64,000 nt of DNA from Zingiber officinale (taxonomy: Eukaryota; Streptophyta; Magnoliopsida; Zingiberales; Zingiberaceae): NCBI RefSeq assembly GCF_018446385.1, contig NC_056002.1, positions 10,488,894 to 10,552,893 of the forward strand. The letters are read 5' to 3'. Shown in pieces: positions 44,123-54,919 of the stretch (position 1 is its first letter; the number at the start of each line of letters is the position of its first letter). Both the position numbers and the translations under genes were made by a program. Under the pieces are notes generated by a model. The model was given only the letters and a program-made list of their open reading frames with translations. It was not told the origin of the DNA and ran no database searches.

Positions 44123-45343
44123 TCACCGATCGGGTGTTGGAGATCGACAGCGGTATCCTCTTGGCGTCGGTCGACTGTCGATCGGTGTTAGATCGTAGCA
44201 GTCGCACGTGTTGTGCATCGTCGACTGATGGAAGGAGCAGAACATTGGCGCCCATACCTCGCCTTTCGTCGTCTTTTGCCGACCAGCGACCACATGCTGC
44301 ATGACATGTCTCCTAGCCTCTTGGTGTGGCCGCACTCTCTCCACTCTTGACCCTTTGGGCAGTTGGTGGCTACTTGTTGGTCGCCGCTCGGGCGCCACCG
44401 CGGGCTCGGCTGGCGTTTCCTTCTTCCTCGCTGCTTGGGCTTCTTCCACATTTATGTATTCATTGACCTTCCTGAGCATGTGGTTGAAGTCCTTGGGCGG
44501 CTTCTTAATGAGTGACCGAAAGAATTTTCCTTCGACGAGCCCTTGAGTGAAGGTGTTCACCATCGTCTCGGATGAGACCGAGGGGATATCCATGACTACT
44601 TGGTTGAAGCACCTGATGTACGCTCGAAGCGCTTCCTTGGGCCCTTGCTTCAAGGCGAAGAGGTTGACACTCGTCTTCTGATAGCGTCGGCTGTTGGCAA
44701 AATGGTGTTGGAACGTAGCTCGGAAGTCCTTGCAGCTGCATATGGATTCATCCGGCAGTCTTTGGAACCAGCGCTGCGCCGAGCCGGAGAGAGTAGTGAG
44801 AAAGACTCGGCACTTCACACCATGTGTACTGGTGTAGCGTGACCACATTATCAAACTTATCTAGATGATCATCTGAATCGATTATTCCATTATATTCCCT
44901 AATCGCCATTGGGGTATAGCGCCTAGGCAGAGGATTACACAAGATCGCCTAAGAGAACTGCAGAATGATCCGCTTGGGCGAAGCGTGACTTCTAGGCGTC
45001 TTTCCTTTTCACGCATCCCTAACGGGAGCGTCATCCAAAGATGACCCCCTTTCCTGGTTTACCTGAGCTATCTCTGAGGGCTTTGGAACAAGGCGCGATG
45101 AAATGAGATGGGTGCGGATGTCACTTCCTACATGCTAGTCGGACCTCTATTCTGCCCTCATATGGAAACGGGGTTCGATCAGTCTTCCAGTCCCGCTCGG
45201 CCTCTTGTTACTGACGTCGACGACAGTTGTACTAGCCGATCGGCTAGTGTTTGCTGTTGCTACTGCTCGAACATCTTCGCTGCTCGGGCTTGCACGAGCA
45301 TGTCGAGCTCCTCTTTGGTGAGCGTCACAGTTATGAGTCGTCC
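44123..45343 (-). pseudogene. Gypsy gag (broken)
   Basis: Begins MEDTGRLITVTLTKEELDML at 45343, soon stopped at 45260. The core gag domain is spread over two frames: PRRYTPMAIREYNGIIDSDD (44748-44942), then VKCRVFLTTLSGSAQRWFQR, NLFALKQGPKEALRAYIRCF and EGKFFRSLIKKPPKDFNHML (44854 down). The C-terminus contains a HNTCDCYDL-type stretch near 44200. Long plus-strand ORFs across this interval (for example 43263-44198) are shadows. Confidence 0.78.
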
Positions 45344-45986
45344 AGTGTCTTCCATCTTCTCAACTCGGATGCAGGTTAAGTTCCCACAGACAACGCTAAA
45401 TATGATCATGACCAAAAGTCGATGAGATGGAAAGATGGGGATGTGGTACTCCCACTGACTACCTGTAGACTCCATTCCGACCTGCAACACAGATTACGTC
45501 AGTGCCGAGTCAGGGAAGGGGTCCTCGGTGTTGGCCCTCCGACGCTCAAGTCAATCACTGACGATGAAGTAGAAGGCAAAACAACAAGAATGAGTAGTAG
45601 CGAAAATAGTATCTATCGTGTATTGCATACCACCGCCGATACTTGGACCCCCTTTATATGGAGTCGTCCAGCGTCTTCCATCTTCTCAACTCGGATGCAG
45701 GTTAAGTTCCCACAAACAACGCTAAATATGATCATGACCGAAACTCGATGAGATGGAAAGATGGGGATGTGGTACTCCCACTGACTACCTGTAGACTCCA
45801 TTACGACCTGCAACAAAGATTACGTCAGTGCCGAGTCAGGGAAGGGGTCCTCGGTGTTGGCCCTCCGACGCTCAAGTCAATCACTGACGATGAAGTAGAA
45901 GGCAGAGCAACAAGAATGAGTAGTAGCGAAAATAGTATCTATCGCGTATTGTGTACCACCGCCGATACTTGGACCCCCTTTATATA
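45335..45986 (-). repeat. 326-bp tandem duplication across the LTR/leader junction
   Basis: 45335-45660 and 45661-45986 are near-identical (for example GATGAGATGG at 45422 and 45748). Each unit spans the start of gag, the leader with GTCTGTGGGAA, and the last part of the 5' LTR, so the LTR end and leader occur twice. Confidence 0.85.
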
Positions 45987-46484
45987 GAGCTCCTGTAGTG
46001 CGCGTGTACGCTTCCTAAGGCAAGCACGCTTCCCAAAGTTTTTCCTGAAAAGACTTATCAGTAAAGTGTCCCTGACACAGTACCTTAACAAGCTGAGTAT
46101 ATCTCTGAAGTGACAGTGGAAGCTTCCGTCGTACGATCTCCTGGCTGTCAGTGCAATGTCTGCTCGTCCGGGATTCCGCTGTGCTTGTGCCACGTCCGCT
46201 CAGCCGAAGTTCCACTTTGCCTGTCGAGTCCCATTGCTTGGCCAAGCAGGGTAGCTGCTCGGCTCGGCTTCTGCACACTGTTTCTTCCTTCCGTCCGACA
46301 TCTAATACTCCATTAAGAGTCGGTCATTTGGCACCTCCCCATGTCAAAGGAAGGACCGGAACCCTCTCCCCCCGGTCAGAGCATGATAACCCGATCGACC
46401 GATGATATCTGAGTATTGACCATCTTAATTTTAACCTTAACAGCTATCCTCCATAAAATGAGGCCCCTCCTTATCACCACATCA
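45403..46484 (-). repeat. 5' LTR of the minus-strand gypsy element (with internal duplication)
   Basis: 1082 bp including the 326-bp duplication; the remaining 756 bp match the 3' LTR apart from the 220-bp extra repeats there. TATATAAAGGGG on the minus strand near 45983-45972. Confidence 0.78.
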
Positions 46485-46628
46485 TAACCTAAACAGCACC
46501 TTTAAATCCTACCCCACACACGTAACCAGTGATGAAGCTTAATTTTAAAATCTGTTAAAAATGATGCGCACATGAACCCAGATCTATAAACGTGTCACAG
46601 TATGTCTTGGAATAGTTGAGGTTTTCCG

Positions 46629-46638
46629 TTATATAAAC
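46629..46638 (+). promoter_or_regulatory. TATA box of the dehydrogenase gene
   Basis: TTATATAAAC about 135 bp before the start codon and about 145 bp after the end of the gypsy LTR; a GA run (46691-46704) lies in the presumed 5' UTR. Confidence 0.6.
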
Positions 46639-46771
46639 AATATTCCGGTCCGTTGCATGCCAAGTTATAAACCACAAGTACTCGTCGTTGTGTAATTTGA
46701 GAGAGAGAGAGAGGAAAAGAAAAAGGTGTAGCTAGATAGCGAATTGAAAAATATTATCGTCGTCCTCTCAG

Positions 46772-47718
46772 ATGACGACCGACGGCAGCAACGGTAATGC
46801 GGTCCCTGCTTCTCCTTCTCGGAGGTAATTAATTTACCAACAAAAAATTAAATTTTGATTCATGTATATAATTAATTGTAATAATTAATTTTGAAAAAGA
46901 AAAATTAGTCTAAAATCGCATAGAGTACGTGTAGGTTGGAAGGCAAGGTAGCTTTCATTACCGGCGGCGCCGCCGGTTCCGGCGAGGCGACCGCGCGGCT
47001 CTTCGTTCTCCACGGCGCGAAGGTGGTGATCGGCGACGTTCGCGACGAGCTCGGGCGAGCAGTGGCGTCCAGCATTGGTGGCGAGGACGCGATCACGTAC
47101 GTGCACTGCGACGTGTCCGAGGAGGCCGACGTTGAGCGCGCCGTCGGCCTGGCGGTGGCCAAGTACGGCCGCCTCGACGTCGTTTTCAACAACGCGGGCG
47201 TGCTGGACGGATGCCGCGGCTTCGCCGTCGCGGAGGCCGACGACTTCGACCGCGTGATGGCGGTCAACGTTCGGGGCGTGTTCCTGGGCACCAAGCACGC
47301 CGCGCGCGCCATGATGGCGGCGGGCGTGCGGGGGAGCATCATCAACAACGGCAGCGTGGCGACGGTGGTGGCCGGCGTGGCTTCGCACGCCTACGTGGCG
47401 TCGAAGCACGCGGTGCTGGGGCTGACGCGGAACGCGGCGGCGGAGCTCGGCCAGCACGGCATCCGCGTCAACTGCGTGTCGCCCTTCGCCTACGCCACGT
47501 CGTTGGCCTGCGACTTCATTCACATGGACCAGAAACAGGTCGAGGAGTTCATCGGCACAGTAGGCAACCTCAAGGGGGCGGTGCTGAGGGGGGACGACGT
47601 GGCGCGCGCCGCCGTCTACCTGGCCAGCGACGAGTCTTGCTACGTCAGCGGACAGAACATCATCATCGACGGTGGCTTTACCGCCGTCAACCACGCCTTC
47701 GGCCTCTTCAAGAACTGA
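46772..47718 (+). CDS. Short-chain dehydrogenase/reductase, secoisolariciresinol dehydrogenase / ABA2 / zerumbone synthase group
   Basis: Two exons, 46772-46824 and 46935-47718 (GT-AG; AG|G splits an Arg codon), 278 aa. Classical SDR: cofactor motif TGGAAGSG (27-34), acidic D52 after the second strand favouring NAD+, NNAG (103-106), and active-site N129, S158, Y171 and K175 (YVASK). The end [14 protein letters not shown] is typical of the plant SDR110C family, which oxidises secondary alcohols of terpenoids, lignans or xanthoxin. The exact substrate cannot be read from the sequence; the wording is about as close to zerumbone synthase as to secoisolariciresinol dehydrogenase. Coding GC is very high with strong third-position GC, unlike the AT-rich flanks, as in many commelinid genes. 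Start at the first ATG after the TATA box; the alternative in-exon start would drop only the variable tail. The promoter is squeezed against the gypsy LTR. Confidence 0.92.
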
Positions 47719-47830
47719 GCGATATATCACTCGGATCCAGCTGGATTCACCTTAAATTACTATAAATAGTGTCGGTCCGAAAAATGATTATATGCCGTTA
47801 ATGAGTGTAACAGCTGGTTAATGGCGGTTA

Positions 47831-47861
<31 letters not shown>

Positions 47862-49780
47862 TTTAAAATATATTTATTTAATATAATATAATTTTAAAAT
47901 AATTGAGTGTATCATGAAATCCATAAATAATGAATGTTAATATTAAAAAAATATAAATAAAAGAAATATATTATTATAATAAATATGTGAGAATAGACTC
48001 ATGTTTTTTTATGAAAATGATGAATATTTGTGAATGCTCTAAGCAATTTCATTCTGTGTATCTTTTGATCTTACACATTAATGATCAAAGTTTTATGGAT
48101 TAGGAAGTAAAGAAATTTCCCTTTCAAAAACCATAAATTAAGATGATTAGTGAGCTAAAAAAAATTATTGGCCATTTAGAGAGTGGAACAAATCCTTAAT
48201 TATCGACAAGTAACCTTCCTACCTCAAAATTCAAGTCCTACAAAAGGTGAAACCAGTAGTGATAGGAGAGGGGACAAATCCTTAATCTCTAGAACGAGCT
48301 TTTCTATTCATCCTCCTCTTAATTCCTTTGTTTTAGAATTCCACCATATAATCTTATTTAAGATCTGTCCAATGTATTCTAATTTGTGTTAATTCATATA
48401 GATTTGATCGTATTAATATTGGAGAAAGAAAGGTGAATTCTGGATGCGTCAAAGCATGACACATAAATCTTAAGAGGTGCATGTTAATTGAAAATTTGAT
48501 TAATTTTCTAGTAAATATAAAAATTACAACACGACATTCGAACGCATTTTAAATGAAGAGAAAATGACATATGTGACCCATTTTGGAATGCGTTATTTAG
48601 ACCAGCTGTTGCACGGCAATTTTCACGTTTAGTGTGGCCAAAAAAAAAAACAAACAAAATCACTGCTTTGAGTCTTCTCATTATTGATATGTCCTATTCA
48701 TGAGAACAACCGGTTGAATGGACTCAACTATAATATATTATTGGATTTTTTTTTTAGTGGATTAAATTTAAAAATATTAATCAGTTGGATAGACATCCAT
48801 AACTCCTTTACAATTTGTCCCTTTGGGACTGTGCTATGATAGTATGATTAAATATGAAATATTATCCTATGAAAATTTGATACTTTTAAATATGTCTTTT
48901 TTCATAATTTGATCATTTGTATTAATATTAATAATCAACCGTAATTTATTTTTTTTATATTGACCTAGAGAGATTAATTAAAGCGTTGGAGAGTCTTTTA
49001 TAATATAAGTCCTTTACAATTTACTGTAATAATCAATAGTTTTTTTTACGAGATTAGATTCATCATTTTCGTAATTAGTCGGTTTTAAAAATTAAATAAT
49101 TAAAAAAATATATTAGACATATATAATCCAACAAATAGGATTAAAATGAAAAATATATCAAAAAGAAGAACTTTATATAGTGCATTAATTCCGGTCACAA
49201 TAAATGGGAAGCAGTAAGACTGTTATGTAAATTTTATTAATTTTAATCCTAGCTTTAATATAGAGAGAGTTTTAATATCCTATACTCATGTATATCTAAT
49301 TTTTTTAATTTAATTTTTTTTATACATAATACTATAATCTAACCCTTAAACCTAAAAACAAAAGCTTATTAACATAATTGAGAGCTTAAACAAAATTAAA
49401 AAAAAAATGGGTACGCATAGACGCCTCTCTGCATGAGGATGATATCCAGGCTCTTTCGCTTTCATTTGTCATCCTTAACACATACATAATTTTTCTAACT
49501 ATTTTTTGCCAACAACAAGATTATGGTACCATGATAAACAATATACACCTTCCAGTGCACACCTCACACCCATCTAGTATATTTTTTCTCACTTCCTAAA
49601 CGTTAAGTACTATACCTTAAGCACATCTATTTGAATGGGGTGATGGAAGGTTCATTGACCAAAGGTAAAGGGAGAGGTAAAGAATGGAAGGGAGGAGAAA
49701 TAAATTATTTATGTTTCCCTTGTTTGAGAAGGAGGTAAGGTTAATAGGAAGGGGAATGAAGGTTTATTATATAAAGTTAC
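47719..49780. other. AT-rich intergenic region
   Basis: 3' flank of the dehydrogenase and intergenic DNA; (AAT)n at about 47829-47852. No gene seen. Near 49452-49485 a phrase shared with 37435-37478 occurs (GCTCTTTCGCTTTCATTTGT, then CATCCTTAACA). Confidence 0.5.
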
Positions 49781-49929
49781 AAAAATACTCGGCTTGTATT
49801 TTGTTCGGCTATGAACTCTAAAGAGGAAGAAGAGGCGGTTGCAATGGCAATGAATACATCAACACAAGAATAGCTAGTCAGCCCTAACGTCTTAACGTTT
49901 GACTCCCTTCCACCCCATCTACGCCATGG

Positions 49930-50056
49930 CTTTCTCGCCTTCCTCCGCCTCCCACGGATTGCTCCCGGATCATTGAGGACTACTCCAACCACGTCAAGGT
50001 GGTCGGCTTTGACAAGGACACCCTCACCTTCCGGCCCGTTCCTTCCCTATCCTTCG
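49930..50056 (+). pseudogene. Possible gene fragment cut by an LTR-like sequence
   Basis: GC-rich, open frame reading SRIIEDYSNHVKVVGFDKD followed by TLTFRPVPSLSF, protein-like and ending exactly where TGTTGGGG begins at 50057. I do not recognise the family. No intact start is seen; an ATG at 49926 is in another frame. Confidence 0.3.
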
Positions 50057-52193
50057 TGTTGGGGAATGCTCGATGTAGTTATGTGATGAAACACGTTTCA
50101 TAAACATATACATCGGAAGATAAAAATAATAATAATTCCTAATTATTGTAGCACACATATCACACGAATACAAGGATACATCTCATGCAGACATGATCGT
50201 AATATAAAATTTTATGAAAAGTAAATTTATACTAAGCGTACCTTAAATGTTCATTAACGAACCTTGTCAAGAATGTTTGCTGGCCTCACAAAGCAAGTCT
50301 CCTTCGGAATGAACGAGCAAGCGACCGATTGATGAGGAGTGGAATTGAAATCAATCAAGCAACACTCGGAAGCCTCACCTCTATTTGTATCCACGCCAAG
50401 CTTTTGTCAAGATGACTTACAAAGCCCGAGTAGAGTCTCCGCTTCGATACTAGCTAAAGTGGGGAGACGGAAAGATTCGAGAGAGTGATCACGATACGAT
50501 TCGGTGGGCGGCAACAGTGTATTGTCGGTGACACGGAAATCGTCGATACCGAATTTGTTGACACTGAAATCATCGGCACAGAATTCGTCAGTTCTAAATT
50601 TTGGTGGCTGGAGATGGCCGACAGTAACTCTTGGGTAGCAAGAGTTTGGGCGGTGACTAGAAAGAGGGAGAAGGAGAAGTGGTTGAGAAGAAGCCCTAAT
50701 CAAATTAGAGTTTTCTCTCAAAGAATAAAATCTCTTATCTCTTCTCCTCATAGGGGGGTATTAATTTATAAACCTCTACATAACTTGGGGACCAAGTCAT
50801 CTCCCAAAACCAATAAGCAAAGCCAACCCGATCCATTACCATTAAGATTAAGTTTGGTTCAAAACTAAACCATCTTGATTCATAATTAAACTAAATCATT
50901 TTGATTTATTATTAAACCAAATTATTTCATAACTAAAGCAAACCCCTTTTGGTTTATTATCAAACCATAATGAATTCATATCTCCTACAATTGTCATGGC
51001 CCATTCGGGCTTCCTTTCTGACAAATATTTTTTCATGTTTATCTTTTGTTTGGTCCAACCAAACTTTGTCTCTCTTTCTATTTGGGAATCTTATTCTCAA
51101 ACTCATTTTAAGTCTCTAAGATAAACTCGTAGTGTGTGTGACCTTATAAGTTACTGGTTATGTTAGTCATCCATAATTAACCATTAATTATTGATCGATC
51201 ATGAGTGATACCTAGTAGTACATCATAATCCTCAATTAATCAAAAATCATAGTTGATTTAAAAACCACTTCTGAACCCTTCAGCAGCTATAGTCAGTCGT
51301 GTCTTATTCTTTTCACTCATCTTATACTCAATTGGTTCGGGACATAATCTATGTGTCTGCCCCCACTAGGCTAATTATGTCACACCTAACCTAAGTAATA
51401 CTTTCTCACCCTACGGATTTAAGTTACTTGTACATGTGTCCAAGAGTCTCATACTCTTGACATGTAAAGCTTTGGCCAAAGATTTTTTAGTAACAATCTT
51501 GATAAGTTGTCATAGGGTATACATCTCCTTATAAGGTGTGGTGAATCCTTTCTTGGCTATTCAAACACTTTCGGACACTTTGACTTATACCCAATCTTTC
51601 TGGATTTACACCCCCATGGAAATGTTTGCTCAAAATGTCAAAGTATGAGTCTCCTTGATCAAGGTGACTTGAATACCTCAAGTCAAAGGAAACTTGCATT
51701 CGAGCTGCAATGAGATCTTCATTAACTTATCTATATATGTAGAGAACCATATGAAGTCTCATAGCAGGTCACTCCAATGAACTAGTTACCATAACTAGCA
51801 TCAACGTTTATCTCTCGACCATCCCAATGTCTCCAGCTAATGAGGAACATCTGCTTAGATAAACTAAGGAGTATAATATATGCTAGTCTTATATAATCGA
51901 TAATGTTCGAACTCATCAATTCAATGACTAAGGACTATTTCAATATATCCATAATTACATATGTAGAGATGCTCACTAGTTGCGATGTAATCACAAGTTC
52001 TCTCATGCTATGAATTATATTGCGGGCATTCATTAAATGAGTTTAAGATCCAATCATACACATAGAGAATATGCACTCAAATAGTGAATCTCTATTTATC
52101 AAATAAATAGGTATAAACCATAAGACGATTGCCTTAAGAAACCTCTCAAAACTAACATGGTAAGACAATTATCACTCTCGCTTGTTGAGAGAT
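50057..52193. mobile_element. Putative LTR or LTR fragment
   Basis: Starts TGTTGGGGAATGCTCG and has the look of a long retrotransposon LTR: non-coding, moderate GC, no ORF with a domain. It is cut at 52194 by another LTR. Its end and target duplication are not visible. The 127-residue ORF at 50485-50868 has an odd DTE-rich start and no known domain. Confidence 0.4.
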
Positions 52194-53121
52194 TGTTGGT
52201 GCAATCATCCTCGGATCCTCGGGTCAAGGTTGACTAATTGGACTAAGCTCAAGTGGATTTGAGCTTAATTTTTGATGTTTGGACAATATATGAGAAGAGG
52301 TCAAATAGGCCAAGGTTGACCAGATATTTGACGATATGAGGGACTAGAGTCAAGTAGGTAATGGAGGACTTGCTACTTAATTGTAAAGTCTAAACTCAAG
52401 GGTTAGGCAAATAAAAGTCTAAGTGGATCAAGGAGGACCTTCCGTTGACAAACGAATGTCCAAGTGGGTCAAAGGGAATCGTACGTTGGTAAGAGAAGAC
52501 TTAACTGTGGTTAGGCAAGAGGAAAATCTAAGTGGGTCAAGGAAGACTGGATACTTGACTACAAGGTTCTAACTCAAGGGTTAGGTAAAGGAATGCTCAA
52601 GTGGGTTAAGGAGGATCACACATTGGTAAAGGAAAGTTCAGGTGGGTCAAGAAGGATAGCACATTGTAAGAGGAAAGACTTAATTGCAGTTAGGCAAGAG
52701 AAAAAATCCAAGTGAATCGAGGAGGACCTCACTTGGTGATCGAAAGTCCAACGAAAAGTTGGCACTAGAGAAAGTCTAAGTGAGTCAAAAGATTGATCAG
52801 ACACTTAGTGGAGAAGTTCCAACAGGTTATGGTTGACCAAATATTGAGCAAGGGAACCAAGACTTGAGTTAAGCAAGTTAGGATTGGACAATCAATTGAG
52901 GTAATCAATTATCCCTAGCCTAATCAATTAGGGTAATTGCTTAGGCCAAGTCTAATCGCCGTGGTTTTTATGGCGAGCATAGAGAGATGTTGAATTGATT
53001 GAGCCCTTTACAATTGCTTGGGAAATCGATTGAAGTTGAATTTCATGAAGCACAATATTTTCTGTGGTGAATTGATTGAGAAAGTTTCCAATCGATTAGG
53101 AGAAGTTCATGATGAATAGTG
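52194..53121 (+). mobile_element. Partial LTR of another Sirevirus-like element
   Basis: Begins TGTTGGTGCAATCATC and continues with GTCAAGGTTGAC and AAGTCTAAGTGGGTCAAGG-type repeats, the same style as the LTR at 12764. Interrupted at 53122 by the Sirevirus; the rest presumably lies beyond the window. Confidence 0.6.
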
Positions 53122-54863
53122 TGTTAATACAGTCTGACCTGGCTGTTGTTTTGATGTTGACAATGATTTAAGTTTGTATCAGATATTAATTAAACTCAGA
53201 CTGATTAATGATCAAGGTTGATCATGTGGAGAGGAAAAGTCCAAGTACGGATACTTGGCATGCAAAGTCGGAGAGGGCTCGATAGCTCGTTCTCCGGACT
53301 AGGTCAGAGAGGGCTCGGTAGCTCGTTCTCTGGACCGGACGAAGTCGGAGAGGGCTCGGTAGCTCGTTCTCCGAACTAGGTCAGAGAGGGCTCGGTAGCT
53401 CATTCTCTGGACCGGACGAAGTCGGAGAGGGCTCGGCAGCTCATTCTCCGGACTAGGTCAGAGAGGGCTCGGTAGCTCGTTCTCTGGACCGGATGTGGAA
53501 GTCAGAGAGGGCTCGGTAGCTCGTTCTCTGGACCAGGAAGACGTTAGGGTTTAGGGCTGGGAAGCTCTAAAACCAACAGAAGCATTGGATCGATCTGTTG
53601 ACCGATCCAGTGATACTTTGGTTGTCTGGATCGGTCTGTAGACTGATCCAGTGATACATTAGTCATCTGATCGGTTTCGTGACCGATCAGTAACCACACA
53701 GGAGCAATCTGTGGATTATCTAATCGGTCTCGTGACTGATCAGTAACCACACAGAAGCAATCTGTGAGGTTATCTGATCGGTCTAGTGATCGATCAGTAA
53801 GAAGAGATGGGATGGGATGGGATTCAGAGCGATAGGGGGGATCGGTCTGTGGACCGATCCACCTATAGGCTAATCGGTCCACAGACTGATCAGAATCATC
53901 CCAGACCGATCAAGAGGTGTCCTGATCGGTCTAAAGGGCTATGGATCGGTCTGATGACCGATCCACAACGATGTCGTTTGTCTTCTGCTGTTTCTCTGCG
54001 ATTTCTGATTCACCTGATCAAATCATTTGTTGTGAGATTTTTGAGTTGCAGGTTGCAGGTGTCGTGCCAATGCTCAATTTCAAATTAAGCTCCATCAGAA
54101 GAATAAGACCAAGTGCTCTTTCTGCTGTGTTTCGCTGCAAATGGTGCAATTGGAGCGTCAACGTTCACTGGCTGCGATCAGTTGGCAACAGCTTGACTCT
54201 TGCTTATTGGTTCGAGCTCAGAGACACCAGTGAAGATCATGGATGGTATTGGTGTGAGTTCAGAGAACCAGATGAGGAGGAAGAGTGATTGGCGACGTCT
54301 GAGTTGGTCGCAGTGATTCGATACAAGTGACAGTGATTCGGCTCTGGCTGAAGACAGTGAGAAAGCAGAATAAGAAGAAGGAAGAAGAGAGGTTTGGCAA
54401 GATTTTTGAAACTCTCTGTCGACCGAAGCAAGGGTGCTGTGTTGTTGAGCTCTTGGCTGAGGAATCCCTTCTGTCTTTGCGTTCTGCTTCGTGGCTGTAA
54501 GTTTCATTGTTCATGTCTTTTGGCCACTGAACTCTGTAAGTCTTGTGCTTCATTTCAAATCTTTTCTGTGACGTTGTGGAGAGGTTACTCCACCGAGAAG
54601 GAGAAATACTTAGACGGATTTTATCCGGGGTGTGATCTACCAAAAGATCAAGGGATCGTCCACCTTACGGACACGCCGAGGAGTAGGGGCAAGTTATCCC
54701 CGAACCTCGTACATACTTGTGTTAGTTGTGGGTTGTTTCTTCTCCTTGTATTAGTTGTTCTTTTGCTTATTTCCGCTGTGCTAACAAACTTTTGTGAGAA
54801 GATTATTTAAGTTTTAAAGGAGGCTATTCACACCCCCTCTCTAGCCATCCGAAGGTCCTAACA
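53122..54863 (+). repeat. 5' LTR of the Sirevirus
   Basis: 1742 bp. Contains 37-bp-scale units AGAGGGCTCGGTAGCTCG (53270-53540), then GATCGGTCTG..GACCGATC palindromes (53583-53970), then the transcribed part. No clean TATA box seen. Confidence 0.9.
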
Positions 54864-54865
54864 AG

Positions 54866-54877
54866 TGGTATCAGAGC
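54866..54877 (+). promoter_or_regulatory. Primer-binding site (initiator tRNA-Met)
   Basis: TGGTATCAGAGC two bases after the LTR, identical to that at 14630. Confidence 0.92.
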
Positions 54878-54919
54878 AAGGCGCTCTTCATCCGGATTAA
54901 CACCCTAAAGAGCAAGAAG

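Larger units (their letters stand above)
38069..46484 (-). mobile_element. Ty3/gypsy element, minus strand, gag-protease plus antisense gene, no RT/integrase
   Basis: LTRs at 45403-46484 (5', right) and 38069-39046 (3', left), beginning TGATG(T/C)GGTGATAAGG and ending ..GATCA on the minus strand. Internal minus-strand order: leader, gag, protease, a tandem-repeat zone (42955-42437), then a region coding on the opposite strand. No RT, RNase H or integrase motif is found. Flanks are TAGCT (left) and TAACC (right), two transitions apart, so the target duplication is at best decayed. Confidence 0.8.

Noticed and set aside
43263-44198. 311-aa ORF on the plus strand
   Set aside because: Opposite strand of recognisable gag-protease sequence; no motif of its own.
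38064-46489. TAGCT/TAACC as a secure target duplication
   Set aside because: Two of five bases differ; could be decay, but it does not prove a single insertion.
46885-47730. 281-aa ORF on the minus strand
   Set aside because: Exact shadow of the dehydrogenase; the open frame comes from its high third-position GC. No motif.
50485-50868. 127-aa ORF as a host gene
   Set aside because: Repetitive DTE-type start, no domain, lies in LTR-like sequence.
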